From JBOHCT01 sp050699055 (GTDB lineage Bacteria; Actinomycetota; Actinomycetes; Streptosporangiales; JBOHCT01), in contig JBOHCT010000144.1 in NCBI GenBank assembly GCA_050699055.1, positions 1 through 11,132 of the forward strand: a stretch of 11,132 nt of DNA. The letters run 5' to 3'. How positions within the stretch are numbered: the first letter of the stretch is position 1; each line of letters starts with the position of its first letter. Both the position numbers and the translations under genes were made by a program. A model generated the notes under the pieces. That model saw nothing but the letters and a program-made list of their open reading frames with translations, had not been told where the DNA came from and searched no databases. This document shows, piece by piece, positions 1 to 5,321 of this stretch.

Positions 1-286
1 TTCGAAGCTGTGTGAAGTCGCCGAACGTGACGAGCCTTCCTTCCGGACCGAGTGGGATCTGGACCCTGTCCACCCGTCGTTGCGGCAAGGCGGCGAACTT
101 CTCGCTAAGGCCGAGGTCGTCCAACAGCGACAACGTGGTCGGGTGCACTGTGTCACCGCGGAAGTCACGCAGAAAGTCACCGTGCTTCTCCAGCACGGTT
201 ACGTCCACGCCCGCGCGGGCGAGCAGCAGCCCGAGAACCATGCCGGCCGGACCACCACCCACGACGCAACAAGTCGTTTGCTGCAT
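1..286 (-). CDS. FAD-dependent oxidoreductase / monooxygenase, N-terminal part (cut by window edge)
   Basis: Reading leftward from an ATG at 284-286, the first 95 codons are open to the window edge. The protein begins MQQTTCCVVGGGPAGM, a Rossmann dinucleotide-binding motif (GGGPAG) near the N-terminus. It continues with a hydrophobic helix (VLGLLLARAGVDVTVLEK) that ends in the acidic residue expected to hold the FAD ribose. A GDTVHPTTLSLLDDLGL stretch follows, typical of the p-hydroxybenzoate-hydroxylase-like flavoprotein group. An AAAGGA ribosome binding site lies 5 nt upstream (292-297). The substrate cannot be told from this fragment. It is downstream of and in the same direction as the DoxX/CMD/ABM operon with a 109-nt gap, so it may be co-transcribed, or it may have its own promoter in that gap. 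Oxidoreductases are among the usual neighbours of ECF41 sigma genes. Confidence 0.85.
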   Translation of the reverse strand, partial: MQQTTCCVVGGGPAGMVLGLLLARAGVDVTVLEKHGDFLRDFRGDTVHPTTLSLLDDLGLSEKFAALPQRRVDRVQIPLGPEGRLVTFGDFTQLR

Positions 287-395
287 TCCAGTCCTTTCCA
301 GTCGAGCTCCGCCGTCCCCCAGCTTCGGGATGGTAGGGGGGATGGTACTTTCGCGCCCCACGGCCGGGGCTTGTCGGTCACGTGTCGGGTGGGGG
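287..395. other. Gap between monooxygenase and FAD oxidoreductase genes with short repeats
   Basis: No gene is seen here. The gap holds a small G+C hairpin (GCCCC at 355-359, GGGGC at 366-370, 6-nt loop) that could slow or end transcription leaving the upstream operon. It also holds a direct repeat, described separately, and the ribosome binding site of the FAD oxidoreductase. No good ECF41-type promoter (TGTCACA/CGTC) is visible. Whether the downstream gene has its own promoter is open. Confidence 0.4.
327..347. repeat. Two direct 9-nt repeats (GGGATGGTA), 12-nt period
   Basis: GGGATGGTA occurs at 327-335 and again at 339-347, putting the copies just over one helical turn apart on the same DNA face. 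They lie 41-60 nt upstream of the ATG of the FAD oxidoreductase gene, a usual place for a transcription-factor half-site pair. No regulator can be assigned, and the G-rich context means chance is possible. Confidence 0.4.
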
Positions 396-728
396 TTACA
401 ACGGGTCGCCGGGGTGGATGTCGATGGCGACCTGGTACATGACCGGCCGGGGCGTGACGTGCAGGTCGGGGTCGTCGAGCAGCCTGCGTGTCGAGGCGCG
501 GAAGTCGGGGTTGGCTGTTGCCTCGTCGAGGGCTTTGCGATTGCGCCATTCGGCCACGTTGATGAAGCGCAGCTCCGCGTCGTCGGCCAGGGACCGGTAC
601 ATCCGGGCCCGGATGAGCCCGGGCCGGGCGGCCATGATCCGAGCGTTGTCCTTCCACCGGTACAGGAACCGTTCGGCTTCTTGCGGTGGCACCGTAAATG
701 CGTTGATCAGCGTGACGGGGTCGCTCAC
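396..728 (-). CDS. Antibiotic biosynthesis monooxygenase (ABM) domain protein
   Basis: A 110-residue protein, the normal size for a one-domain ABM (dimeric alpha+beta barrel, ferredoxin-like) protein. It opens with a beta strand (VTLINAFTVPP), then a helix with FLYRW. The typical ARPGLIRARMYRS segment sits at about 34-46, followed by FINVAEWRNRKAL at about 55-67 and NPDFRAST in the second helix region. Members of this fold oxidise polycyclic phenols without cofactors or act as heme-degrading or quinol-handling proteins. The substrate cannot be inferred here. The start is GTG at 726-728, supported by AGGAGG 5-6 nt upstream. That site lies in the spacer after the stop codon of the preceding CMD gene (10-nt gap), so translation is probably coupled. 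It is the third gene of the DoxX-CMD-ABM operon beside the ECF41 sigma gene. Confidence 0.85.
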   Translation of the reverse strand: MSDPVTLINAFTVPPQEAERFLYRWKDNARIMAARPGLIRARMYRSLADDAELRFINVAEWRNRKALDEATANPDFRASTRRLLDDPDLHVTPRPVMYQVAIDIHPGDPL

Positions 729-738
729 CGGGGCCTCC

Positions 739-1338
739 TCATTGGGTTGCGGTGGTTGTTGGTTCGGCGCAGACCATCCCGTCGCTGAAGCCCGCGGCGC
801 CGATGCCGAGAGCCAGGTTGAAGCGTCCGCGCATGTTCTCCGCCGCGATCAGGTGGGTGAGCTCGACGAGTTGCGCGTCATCGAGATGGTCCCGCAGCTT
901 GGCGACGAGCGCGTCGGGCACGTCCACGGGGGTCCGGCTCATGGCGACCGCGTAGTCGAGCACGAGTTTGTCGAGGTCGCTGAACAAGGCGCTGGTCCGG
1001 TAGGACGGCAGCGCCAGCAGCTCCTCGTCGGTGAGTCCCCAACGCCGCGCGATCTGGGACCCGAGGTCGATGCAGTACGCACAGCGGGTGAGCGTGGCCG
1101 TCTTCAGCTCGGCCAGCGCCCGGAGACGCTGGCCGAGCTGGTGTAGCTGGGCCGTGGCCTGCTCCAACTTGGCGTAGCCACGCAGCAGCCGGGGCACATG
1201 TGCGTACATCTCGAGCGGCGCGATCATGCGTTCGGGTTCGCGGCCGGTGAGCCGCGCGAGCTGGCGGTGTGTGAAGAAATAGGCGAGCTTGATGAACGGT
1301 CCGGCGTTGCGGGCGGGGACTCCTGCCATGCGTGCCAT
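739..1338 (-). CDS. Carboxymuconolactone decarboxylase / AhpD-like protein
   Basis: A 199-residue AhpD-fold protein. The core is the segment around residues 77-100, with CAYC (Cys86, Cys89) followed by IDLGSQIARRWG, the family signature. A second conserved stretch, LVELTHLIAAENMRGRFNLALG, lies at about 157-178. In AhpD the second Cys is followed four positions later by a proton-relay His; here that position is Gly93. This matches a subgroup of CMD proteins rather than a classical alkylhydroperoxidase, so the thiol chemistry is uncertain. The ATG at 1336-1338 is chosen because a full AAGGAGG (1345-1351) sits 6 nt upstream and overlaps the TAA of the DoxX gene; the longer reading frame upstream is only the antisense-free extension through that gene. 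CMD genes are the most frequent partners of ECF41 sigma factors. Confidence 0.88.
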   Translation of the reverse strand: MARMAGVPARNAGPFIKLAYFFTHRQLARLTGREPERMIAPLEMYAHVPRLLRGYAKLEQATAQLHQLGQRLRALAELKTATLTRCAYCIDLGSQIARRWGLTDEELLALPSYRTSALFSDLDKLVLDYAVAMSRTPVDVPDALVAKLRDHLDDAQLVELTHLIAAENMRGRFNLALGIGAAGFSDGMVCAEPTTTATQ

Positions 1339-1349
1339 CGGCGTCCTCC

Positions 1350-1823
1350 TTACGTGCGAGCCCAGCGGCGGGGGGTGCTGCGGGGAGTGGGTTCCACGTA
1401 GATGCCTGCACGCGGCGTGCGGTCGCGGCGGTTGGGCGGGCGCAGTGCCCAGGAAGCGGCGGCGAGGACGACGAAGATGAGTGGCAGCACCACTGTGGCG
1501 GCGCCTTGGCCCACGGCCAGGTGGGAGGCGGCCGCTCCGGTGTAGGTGAAGATGGCACCGGCGTAGGCCCACTCTTTGAGCCGGGGGAAACGCGGGGCCA
1601 GCAGCGCCGCCGCCCCGGGCACCTTCCAGACGCCCATGATCACAGCGAAATAGGCGGGGTAGCCCAGCTGGGTCATGGTCTCGCGGCCGCCGGGCGTCAG
1701 CAGGATGTCCCACACTCCTCCCAACAGCAGCTCGCCGACGACCAGCACCGTGGCACCCCAGTAGGCGACGGTGCGGGTCCGGGAAGAGAAGAAAGCGGCT
1801 TTCACGCCAGCGAGGTTGGTCAT
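1350..1823 (-). CDS. DoxX-like integral membrane protein
   Basis: A 157-residue protein with four predicted membrane helices at about 19-42, 56-77, 84-105 and 107-127. The intervening segments TPGGRETMTQLGYP and YFAVIMGVWKVPGA are typical of DoxX_2-like proteins. The tail from about residue 128 is rich in Arg and Pro and should be cytoplasmic. DoxX-family proteins are linked to quinone/redox functions at the membrane, but the activity of this type is not established. It is the first gene of the leftward operon. Its ATG at 1821-1823 follows a modest AAGGG site, and the ECF41-type promoter at 1870-1896 would give a leader of about 40 nt. Confidence 0.85.
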   Translation of the reverse strand: MTNLAGVKAAFFSSRTRTVAYWGATVLVVGELLLGGVWDILLTPGGRETMTQLGYPAYFAVIMGVWKVPGAAALLAPRFPRLKEWAYAGAIFTYTGAAASHLAVGQGAATVVLPLIFVVLAAASWALRPPNRRDRTPRAGIYVEPTPRSTPRRWART

Positions 1824-1834
1824 GTCGCTGCCCT

Positions 1835-1861
1835 TGTCACATCGATCGGGCTTGGTTCGTC
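1835..1861 (+). promoter_or_regulatory. ECF41-type promoter for the sigma gene (autoregulatory)
   Basis: TGTCACA (1835-1841), a 16-nt spacer and CGTC (1858-1861) match, as I recall it, the ECF41 promoter consensus exactly. Transcription would start near 1866-1869, leaving a leader of about 40 nt before the GTG start of the sigma gene. This implies that the sigma factor activates its own gene. The element lies only 11 nt upstream of the DoxX start on the other strand, inside that gene's leader. Confidence 0.85.
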
Positions 1862-1869
1862 ACTGTTAT

Positions 1870-1896
1870 GACGGATCGCGGGCGAAGGATGTGACT
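1870..1896 (-). promoter_or_regulatory. ECF41-type promoter for the DoxX-CMD-ABM operon
   Basis: On the minus strand AGTCACA (1890-1896), a 16-nt spacer and CGTC (1870-1873) repeat the pattern found on the plus strand, with one difference in the -35 element. Start is expected near 1862-1865. The -35 element ends one base before the AAGGAGG of the sigma gene (1898-1904), so it lies inside the sigma gene's 5' leader. It would place the operon under control of the neighbouring sigma factor. Confidence 0.82.
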
Positions 1897-1908
1897 GAAG
1901 GAGGGATC

Positions 1909-2802
1909 GTGAACGAGGGCGACTGGCTGGCAACGCGGTTCGAGCAGCAGCGGGCCCACCTGCGGGCGGTGGCCTACCGGATGCTCGGCTCGTCCGTCGA
2001 GGCCGACGACGCGGTCCAGGAAACCTGGCTGCGGCTCGATCGCTCCGACACCAGCGGCGTCGACAACCTGGGCGGATGGCTCACCACTGTCGCCGCGCGG
2101 GTGTGCCTGGACATGCTCCGTTCACGGGCATCGCGGCGCGAGGAACCCCTTACCGCCCACGAGCCGGAGCCAACCTCGAACAGCGGGGACAGGATCGACC
2201 CAGAGAACGAAGCGGTCGTGGCCGACTCGATCGGCCCCGCGCTGATGGTCGTGCTCGACGCCCTAGCCCCCGCCGAACGCCTCGCCTTCGTCCTCCACGA
2301 CGTGTTCGCGATGCCCTTCGACGAGATCGCTCCGATCCTGGAACGCTCCCCGGCTGCCACCCGCAAGCTCGCCAGCCGCGCACGCCGACGGGTCCGCGGC
2401 GCAACCCCACCGACCCAGGCCGATCTCGCCCGTCAGCGAAAGGTCGTCGACGCCTTCCTCGTCGCGCTGCGAGAAGGTGACTTCGACGCTTTGCTCGCCG
2501 TGCTCCACCCTGACGTCCGGCTGCGCGACGACAGCCTCGCGCAGCGTCCCGACACCGCCACGCCGCTGCACGGTGCCCGGTCGGTGGCCGCGCACGCGGC
2601 GAGCTACTCGTGGGGTGCGCGGTTTGCGCAACCCGCACTGGTCAATGGAGCCGTCGGCCTCGCCCTCGTCCGGCGCGGGGAGATCATCGGGGCACTCGGC
2701 TTCACCTACAAGCACGACAAGATCACTGAGATCGAGGTGGTCGGCGACCCGCAGCGCCTCCAGCACGTCGACCTAGCCGCCCCCAACGGCCGCATGACAT
2801 AG
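1909..2802 (+). CDS. ECF41 (SigJ-like) sigma factor with fused SnoaL-like C-terminal domain
   Basis: A 297-residue RNA polymerase sigma factor. Region 2 covers about 9-75, with the classic AYRMLGSSVEADDAVQETW and GGWLTTVAARVCLDMLRSR motifs. Region 4 covers about 112-163: LAPAERLAFVLHDVFAMPF, EIAPILERSPAATRKLASRAR. A SnoaL-like (NTF2 fold) domain follows at about 174-291: VDAFLVALREGDFDALLAVL, PDVRLRDD and a late GDPQRL. In ECF41 proteins this fused domain replaces a separate anti-sigma factor and modulates activity. GTG at 1909-1911 is chosen because AAGGAGGG (1898-1905) lies directly upstream; the frame extends further up but only through the promoter. The DGGGK-like motif usual in this domain is not seen: the matching place reads LRDDSLAQ. 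The gene is divergent from the DoxX/CMD/ABM operon, the expected ECF41 target. Confidence 0.92.
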   Translation: MNEGDWLATRFEQQRAHLRAVAYRMLGSSVEADDAVQETWLRLDRSDTSGVDNLGGWLTTVAARVCLDMLRSRASRREEPLTAHEPEPTSNSGDRIDPENEAVVADSIGPALMVVLDALAPAERLAFVLHDVFAMPFDEIAPILERSPAATRKLASRARRRVRGATPPTQADLARQRKVVDAFLVALREGDFDALLAVLHPDVRLRDDSLAQRPDTATPLHGARSVAAHAASYSWGARFAQPALVNGAVGLALVRRGEIIGALGFTYKHDKITEIEVVGDPQRLQHVDLAAPNGRMT

Positions 2803-3015
2803 TTCCGAGACCCCATGGCCTCAGGACCCCGGTCCAGCACCAAGCCAGTGGAAGCCATGCACAGATCAACGTCCGCGATCGACAGTACCACCTGCTTCGC
2901 AGGGGCTGCGGGAACCTTCGCGGGTTCAATTCCGTGGCTGATCACCGGCTGACAGTTGCACCGGCCACTGCCCACTGCCGGGTGGCACAGATAGCAGGCG
3001 GAGTCCTGATCTGCG

Positions 3016-3051
3016 CGGGACTCGTCCCGGTAGTGCACACGTTTGTATAAT
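3016..3051 (+). promoter_or_regulatory. Palindrome CGGGACTCGTCCCG followed by TATAAT
   Basis: CGGGAC (3016-3021) and GTCCCG (3024-3029) form a perfect 14-nt palindrome with a 2-nt centre. Sixteen nt further is TATAAT (3046-3051), an ideal -10 hexamer and rare in such GC-rich DNA. There is no TTGACA-like -35; the palindrome occupies its place, as would an activator or repressor site. No gene starts just downstream on this strand, so a transcript would be non-coding or antisense to the DUF397 gene. Weak evidence. Confidence 0.25.
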
Positions 3052-3070
3052 CTGCCAAGGCCGACGGTAA

Positions 3071-3110
3071 CCGCTGCCGCGGGCACCCACCGGCACTTGG
3101 TGGTCAGCGG
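3071..3110 (-). terminator. Possible terminator hairpin behind the XRE-DUF397 operon
   Basis: An outer stem CCGCTG (3071-3076) / CAGCGG (3105-3110) encloses an inner stem CCACC (3087-3091) / GGTGG (3099-3103) with a 7-nt loop. It starts about 30 nt after the stop codon of the DUF397 gene. There is no T-run, which is common for actinobacterial terminators but lowers certainty. Confidence 0.35.
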
Positions 3111-3140
3111 GTTCAACCGATACGGCACGCGCCGGGTGGC

Positions 3141-3347
3141 TCAGCGCGGGTCGAGCCGCCCGGCCTTCAGGGCGCCGAGGAACGCGCACCACGCCCCCGG
3201 CCCGACGATGAGCTTCGGGCCGTCGGGGTCCTTGGAGTCGCGGACCGCGACGACGCGCTGTGCGCCCGCGACCTCGACGCAGTTACCCTGGCTTCCGGTG
3301 CGGCTGCTCTTCCGCCACGCGGCGCGGGACAGGTCCGGGGCATCCAT
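3141..3347 (-). CDS. DUF397 domain protein (Scr2-like partner of XRE regulator)
   Basis: A 68-residue protein covering the whole DUF397 domain. It has WRKSSRTGSQGNCVEVA at about 11-27, then VVAVRDSKDPDGPKLIV and a closing PGAWCAFLGALKAG. ATG at 3345-3347 is preferred to a start 8 codons upstream because AAGGAGG lies about 6 nt before it and the upstream extension would cover that site. The gene begins 20 nt after the stop of the XRE gene, so the two are one operon. In Streptomyces such XRE-DUF397 pairs (Scr1/Scr2) act together as regulators of antibiotic production, and the pair behaves like a toxin-antitoxin couple. The molecular activity of DUF397 is not settled. Confidence 0.9.
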   Translation of the reverse strand: MDAPDLSRAAWRKSSRTGSQGNCVEVAGAQRVVAVRDSKDPDGPKLIVGPGAWCAFLGALKAGRLDPR

Positions 3348-3367
3348 CCCGCACCTCCTTGATCGCG

Positions 3368-4231
3368 TCAATGCAAATCATCCTTCGCCACCTCGGCGAC
3401 CAGCGCGGCCGACTTTGGTGGGGACAGCGCCGCCGCCCGCAGGTGGTCAAACGCCAGGCTATACCGTCGCACCTCGTCCGGCTGCTCGACGTACAGGATG
3501 CTGGTGAGGTTCTCCAGGTAGACGACGTCGAGGTCGGTCGGTTCGGGGAACTCCAGGACGACGAACGAGCCGTCGATGCCCGTGTGCGCGCCGGCGGAGA
3601 ACGGCAGCACCTGCAACGTCACGGTCGGCAGCCGGGCGGCCTCGACGAGCCGGTCGAGTTGCTCGCGCATGGTCTTCGGACTGCCGACCGGCCGGCGCAG
3701 CACGGCCTCGTCGAGGATCACCCAGAAGTCCGGCGGGTCGTCCTTCGTCAGCACCGCCTGCCGCGCGAGCCGCACCTCGACGAACCGCTCGCTCTCCCCC
3801 GAGGTGTCGCGGACCTGACCGGCCTCGGCGACGACGCGCGCGTAGGACTCGGTCTGCAGCAGCCCGGGCACGAGCTGGGACTCGTAGCTACGCACCGAGA
3901 CCGCGTCGCTCTCCAGCCCGATGTAGTCGCCGTACGGGTCGGACACGACGTCGCCGTACGTGCGCCACCAGCCGCGCTTGCGGGAGTCGCGGGCGAGGGC
4001 GGCGAGCGCGTCGCGGGTCTTCTTATCGCCCATGTCGTACAGGTCGAGCATGTCGAGCACGTCGCGCGCCCGGATGCCGACCCTGCCGTTCTCGATCCGG
4101 CTGATCGTGGAGCCGGCCCGCTCCAGCTGCTCGCCGACCATGTCGCAGGTGAGCCCGGCTCCCTCGCGGAGCCTCCGCAGCTCCGCGCCGAGGCGCCGGC
4201 GCCTGACCGTCGGGGTCGACCCTGTCGGCAT
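3368..4231 (-). CDS. XRE-family HTH regulator with DUF5753 (Scr1/WhiJ-like)
   Basis: A 287-residue protein. An N-terminal helix-turn-helix spans about 10-68: LGAELRRLREGAGLTCDMVG, then the recognition helix region STISRIENGRVGI. From about residue 95 it carries DUF5753, shown by VSVRSYESQLVPGLLQTESY, FVEVRLARQAVL, an FWVILDEAVLRRPVG stretch, LPFSAGAHTGIDGSFVVLEF and VVYLENLTS. This layout is diagnostic of the actinobacterial WhiJ/Scr1 group of developmental and antibiotic regulators. The start ATG (4229-4231) has GAGGAG 5 nt upstream. It is co-transcribed with the DUF397 gene 20 nt downstream and divergent from an HATPase gene, the standard three-gene neighbourhood of this group. Target genes are unknown; autoregulation through the shared divergent region is plausible. 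Confidence 0.93.
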   Translation of the reverse strand: MPTGSTPTVRRRRLGAELRRLREGAGLTCDMVGEQLERAGSTISRIENGRVGIRARDVLDMLDLYDMGDKKTRDALAALARDSRKRGWWRTYGDVVSDPYGDYIGLESDAVSVRSYESQLVPGLLQTESYARVVAEAGQVRDTSGESERFVEVRLARQAVLTKDDPPDFWVILDEAVLRRPVGSPKTMREQLDRLVEAARLPTVTLQVLPFSAGAHTGIDGSFVVLEFPEPTDLDVVYLENLTSILYVEQPDEVRRYSLAFDHLRAAALSPPKSAALVAEVAKDDLH

Positions 4232-4299
4232 GTTCGCTCCTCACCTCGGCTCGGGCGACCCACCATCCACACTGATCTCGCCCTGTTTGCCGATCCGTG

Positions 4300-4349
4300 T
4301 TGTGCAGGAATGCATCGCGGAGTATGGTACAGCAGCATTGCGTCAGCAA
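4300..4349. promoter_or_regulatory. Candidate overlapping divergent promoters, XRE operon and HATPase gene
   Basis: In the 203-nt gap between the two divergent genes, a rightward candidate reads TTGTGC (4300-4305), a 17-nt spacer and TATGGT (4323-4328). A leftward candidate reads TTGCTG (4344-4349), a 17-nt spacer and CATACT (4321-4326). The two -10 boxes share four bases, so only one could be used at a time. Each hexamer is a partial match to the vegetative consensus, but the A+T content here is above that of the flanks. Leaders would be about 85 nt (XRE) and 100 nt (HATPase). Confidence 0.35.
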
Positions 4350-4434
4350 CTTGAAACACTGCGTAAGAAGGCGGGGCGCGCCGGAGGCCGCCTAACGCGC
4401 CGTCGGGCCACCCGAGGATCTCGAGGTACCTGTG

Positions 4435-4851
4435 ATGAGCGAGTGCGTCCACATGGGGACGTTCCCCGGCACCGCCGACCAGGCGGCGGCCGCCCGCAAG
4501 CTCGTCGCGAGCGCGGTCGCCCCCGAGCACCCGTGTCACGACGACATGGTGCTCCTCACCAGCGAGCTCGCCACGAACGCGATCCGCCACACCGGCTCCG
4601 GGCGGGAGGCCAGCGACGGTGAGATCGGGTCGTTCATGGTCGCCGTGACGCACAGCGACGCGTGGGCGCGGGTCGAGGTGGCGGACGCCGGTTCCGAGAC
4701 CGTCCCGTTCCCTCAACGTCCTCCGGTCGACGCCACCAGAGGGCGGGGCCTGCTCGTGGTCGACGCGCTCGCCACGCGCTGGGGCGTCACCCGCGACATC
4801 GCAGGGACGCAGGTCTGGTTCGAGGTCGGCGACAGGAACACCCGACCGTAA
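4435..4851 (+). CDS. HATPase_c ATP-binding protein (RsbW/anti-sigma-like)
   Basis: A 138-residue GHKL-fold protein. The N-box is LTSELATNAIRHT (about 41-53, key Glu44, Asn48, His52). The G1 box is VEVADAGS (80-87, Asp84) and the G2 box TRGRGLLVVDALATRWG (101-117). These bind ATP-Mg as in the serine-kinase anti-sigma factors RsbW and SpoIIAB. There is no membrane or receiver domain, so the protein is cytoplasmic. GTG at 4432 and ATG at 4435 are adjacent; ATG is taken, with GAGG (4423-4426) 8 nt upstream. Such small ATPases are regular neighbours of XRE-DUF397 pairs in actinobacteria, but their partners are mostly unknown. No anti-anti-sigma gene is nearby, and the ECF41 sigma factor is not expected to use this kind of anti-sigma factor. 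Confidence 0.88.
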   Translation: MSECVHMGTFPGTADQAAAARKLVASAVAPEHPCHDDMVLLTSELATNAIRHTGSGREASDGEIGSFMVAVTHSDAWARVEVADAGSETVPFPQRPPVDATRGRGLLVVDALATRWGVTRDIAGTQVWFEVGDRNTRP

Positions 4852-4854
4852 GCC

Positions 4855-4912
4855 GCCGCGCGGCCGGGGTCGAGCCGCCCCGCAGTCCCACCCGGTTCCC
4901 CGACCGCGCGGC
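4855..4912. terminator. Bidirectional hairpin between convergent HATPase and toxin genes
   Basis: The 15-nt arms 4855-4869 and 4898-4912 pair at 14 of 15 positions, the only mismatch being C4864/A4903, with a 28-nt loop. It begins 4 nt after the HATPase stop codon and ends 55 nt before the stop of the convergent toxin gene, so it can serve both. No T-tract follows. Confidence 0.6.
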
Positions 4913-4967
4913 ACCTAATCCCCTCCACGTCCTCTCCGCGACGACATCGAGAAGGCCGAGCGCGGAA

Positions 4968-5321
4968 TCACCCGGTCTGTCTCGGGTGTCCAGTGGTGGC
5001 CAACCACAGCCACAGGACCCGCCGCTCCTGGCCCACGAGATACCAGAGCCTGCCGGCCCCGGTGACCTCGTACTGCCATTGCTCGAGTCCCCGACCGCGA
5101 TAGTCCCGAACGGCGAGATCGCCCATCAGGCGGTGGTGACGCGGACCCTGCACCCGCGGGGTGGGGTCGCGAGTGATCTGCTCCCAGGCACGTCGGACGT
5201 TGTGAGGCACCTGGCCGCATAGCTCCTGCCATCCGTCAACTGCCTCCTTCGTGGCGTAGCGCATGTCCCACCCGCCGCTGGACGGCGGAGGGGCGACTCT
5301 CTCACCGCGCTTGGGACTCAC
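4968..5321 (-). CDS. RelE/ParE-like toxin of a type II toxin-antitoxin pair
   Basis: A 117-residue protein. The N-terminus (SPKRGERVAPPPSSGGWD) and the body (AVDGWQELCGQVPHNVRRAW; then HHRLMGDLAVRDY; EQWQYEVTGAGRLWYLV; and the closing LATTGHP) match a group of actinobacterial RelE-fold proteins. The fold's two final strands are QWQYEV/GRLWYLV and RRVLWLWLATTG. RelE proteins cut mRNA at the ribosome, while ParE relatives act on gyrase; which applies here is not shown. The usual RelE segment RL-K-GDL reads RLMGDL, so a basic residue may be missing. The start is the GTG at 5319-5321, which overlaps the antitoxin stop as GTGA. No Shine-Dalgarno is visible, so translation probably depends on ribosomes finishing the antitoxin. 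Confidence 0.8.
   Translation of the reverse strand: MSPKRGERVAPPPSSGGWDMRYATKEAVDGWQELCGQVPHNVRRAWEQITRDPTPRVQGPRHHRLMGDLAVRDYRGRGLEQWQYEVTGAGRLWYLVGQERRVLWLWLATTGHPRQTG

Larger units (their letters stand above)
2803..3140. other. 338-nt region without a convincing gene, between convergent genes
   Basis: The sigma gene (+) and the DUF397 gene (-) converge on this stretch. Reading frames exist on the minus strand but lack ribosome binding sites and any recognisable domain. No strong terminator is visible directly behind the sigma gene; GGACC-CC-GGTCC at 2824-2835 is too tight a hairpin to trust. The right part contains a palindrome with a TATAAT box (3016-3051) and a nested hairpin (3071-3110). 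It may be a remnant of an older gene or may encode a small RNA. Confidence 0.4.

Noticed and set aside
739..1713. A longer start for the CMD protein (324 residues)
   Set aside because: The extension is the DoxX gene read in another frame; the AAGGAGG at 1345-1351 fixes the start at 1338.
1771..1908. A 46-residue N-terminal extension of the sigma factor
   Set aside because: It covers both promoters and the ribosome binding site; homologous sigma factors begin close to the GTG at 1909.
2919..2939. GGGTTCAATTCC resembling a tRNA T-arm
   Set aside because: The flanking five-base stem does not pair (only two of five positions), and no anticodon or acceptor stem can be built.
2706..3128. A 140-codon minus-strand reading frame over the gap behind the sigma gene
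   Set aside because: It starts at a GTG without a ribosome binding site, runs into the end of the sigma gene on the other strand and shows no recognisable domain.
3748..4914. A 388-codon minus-strand frame overlapping the XRE gene and HATPase gene
   Set aside because: Its residues are Arg/Gly/Ala-rich shadow sequence, and it would oppose two well-supported genes.
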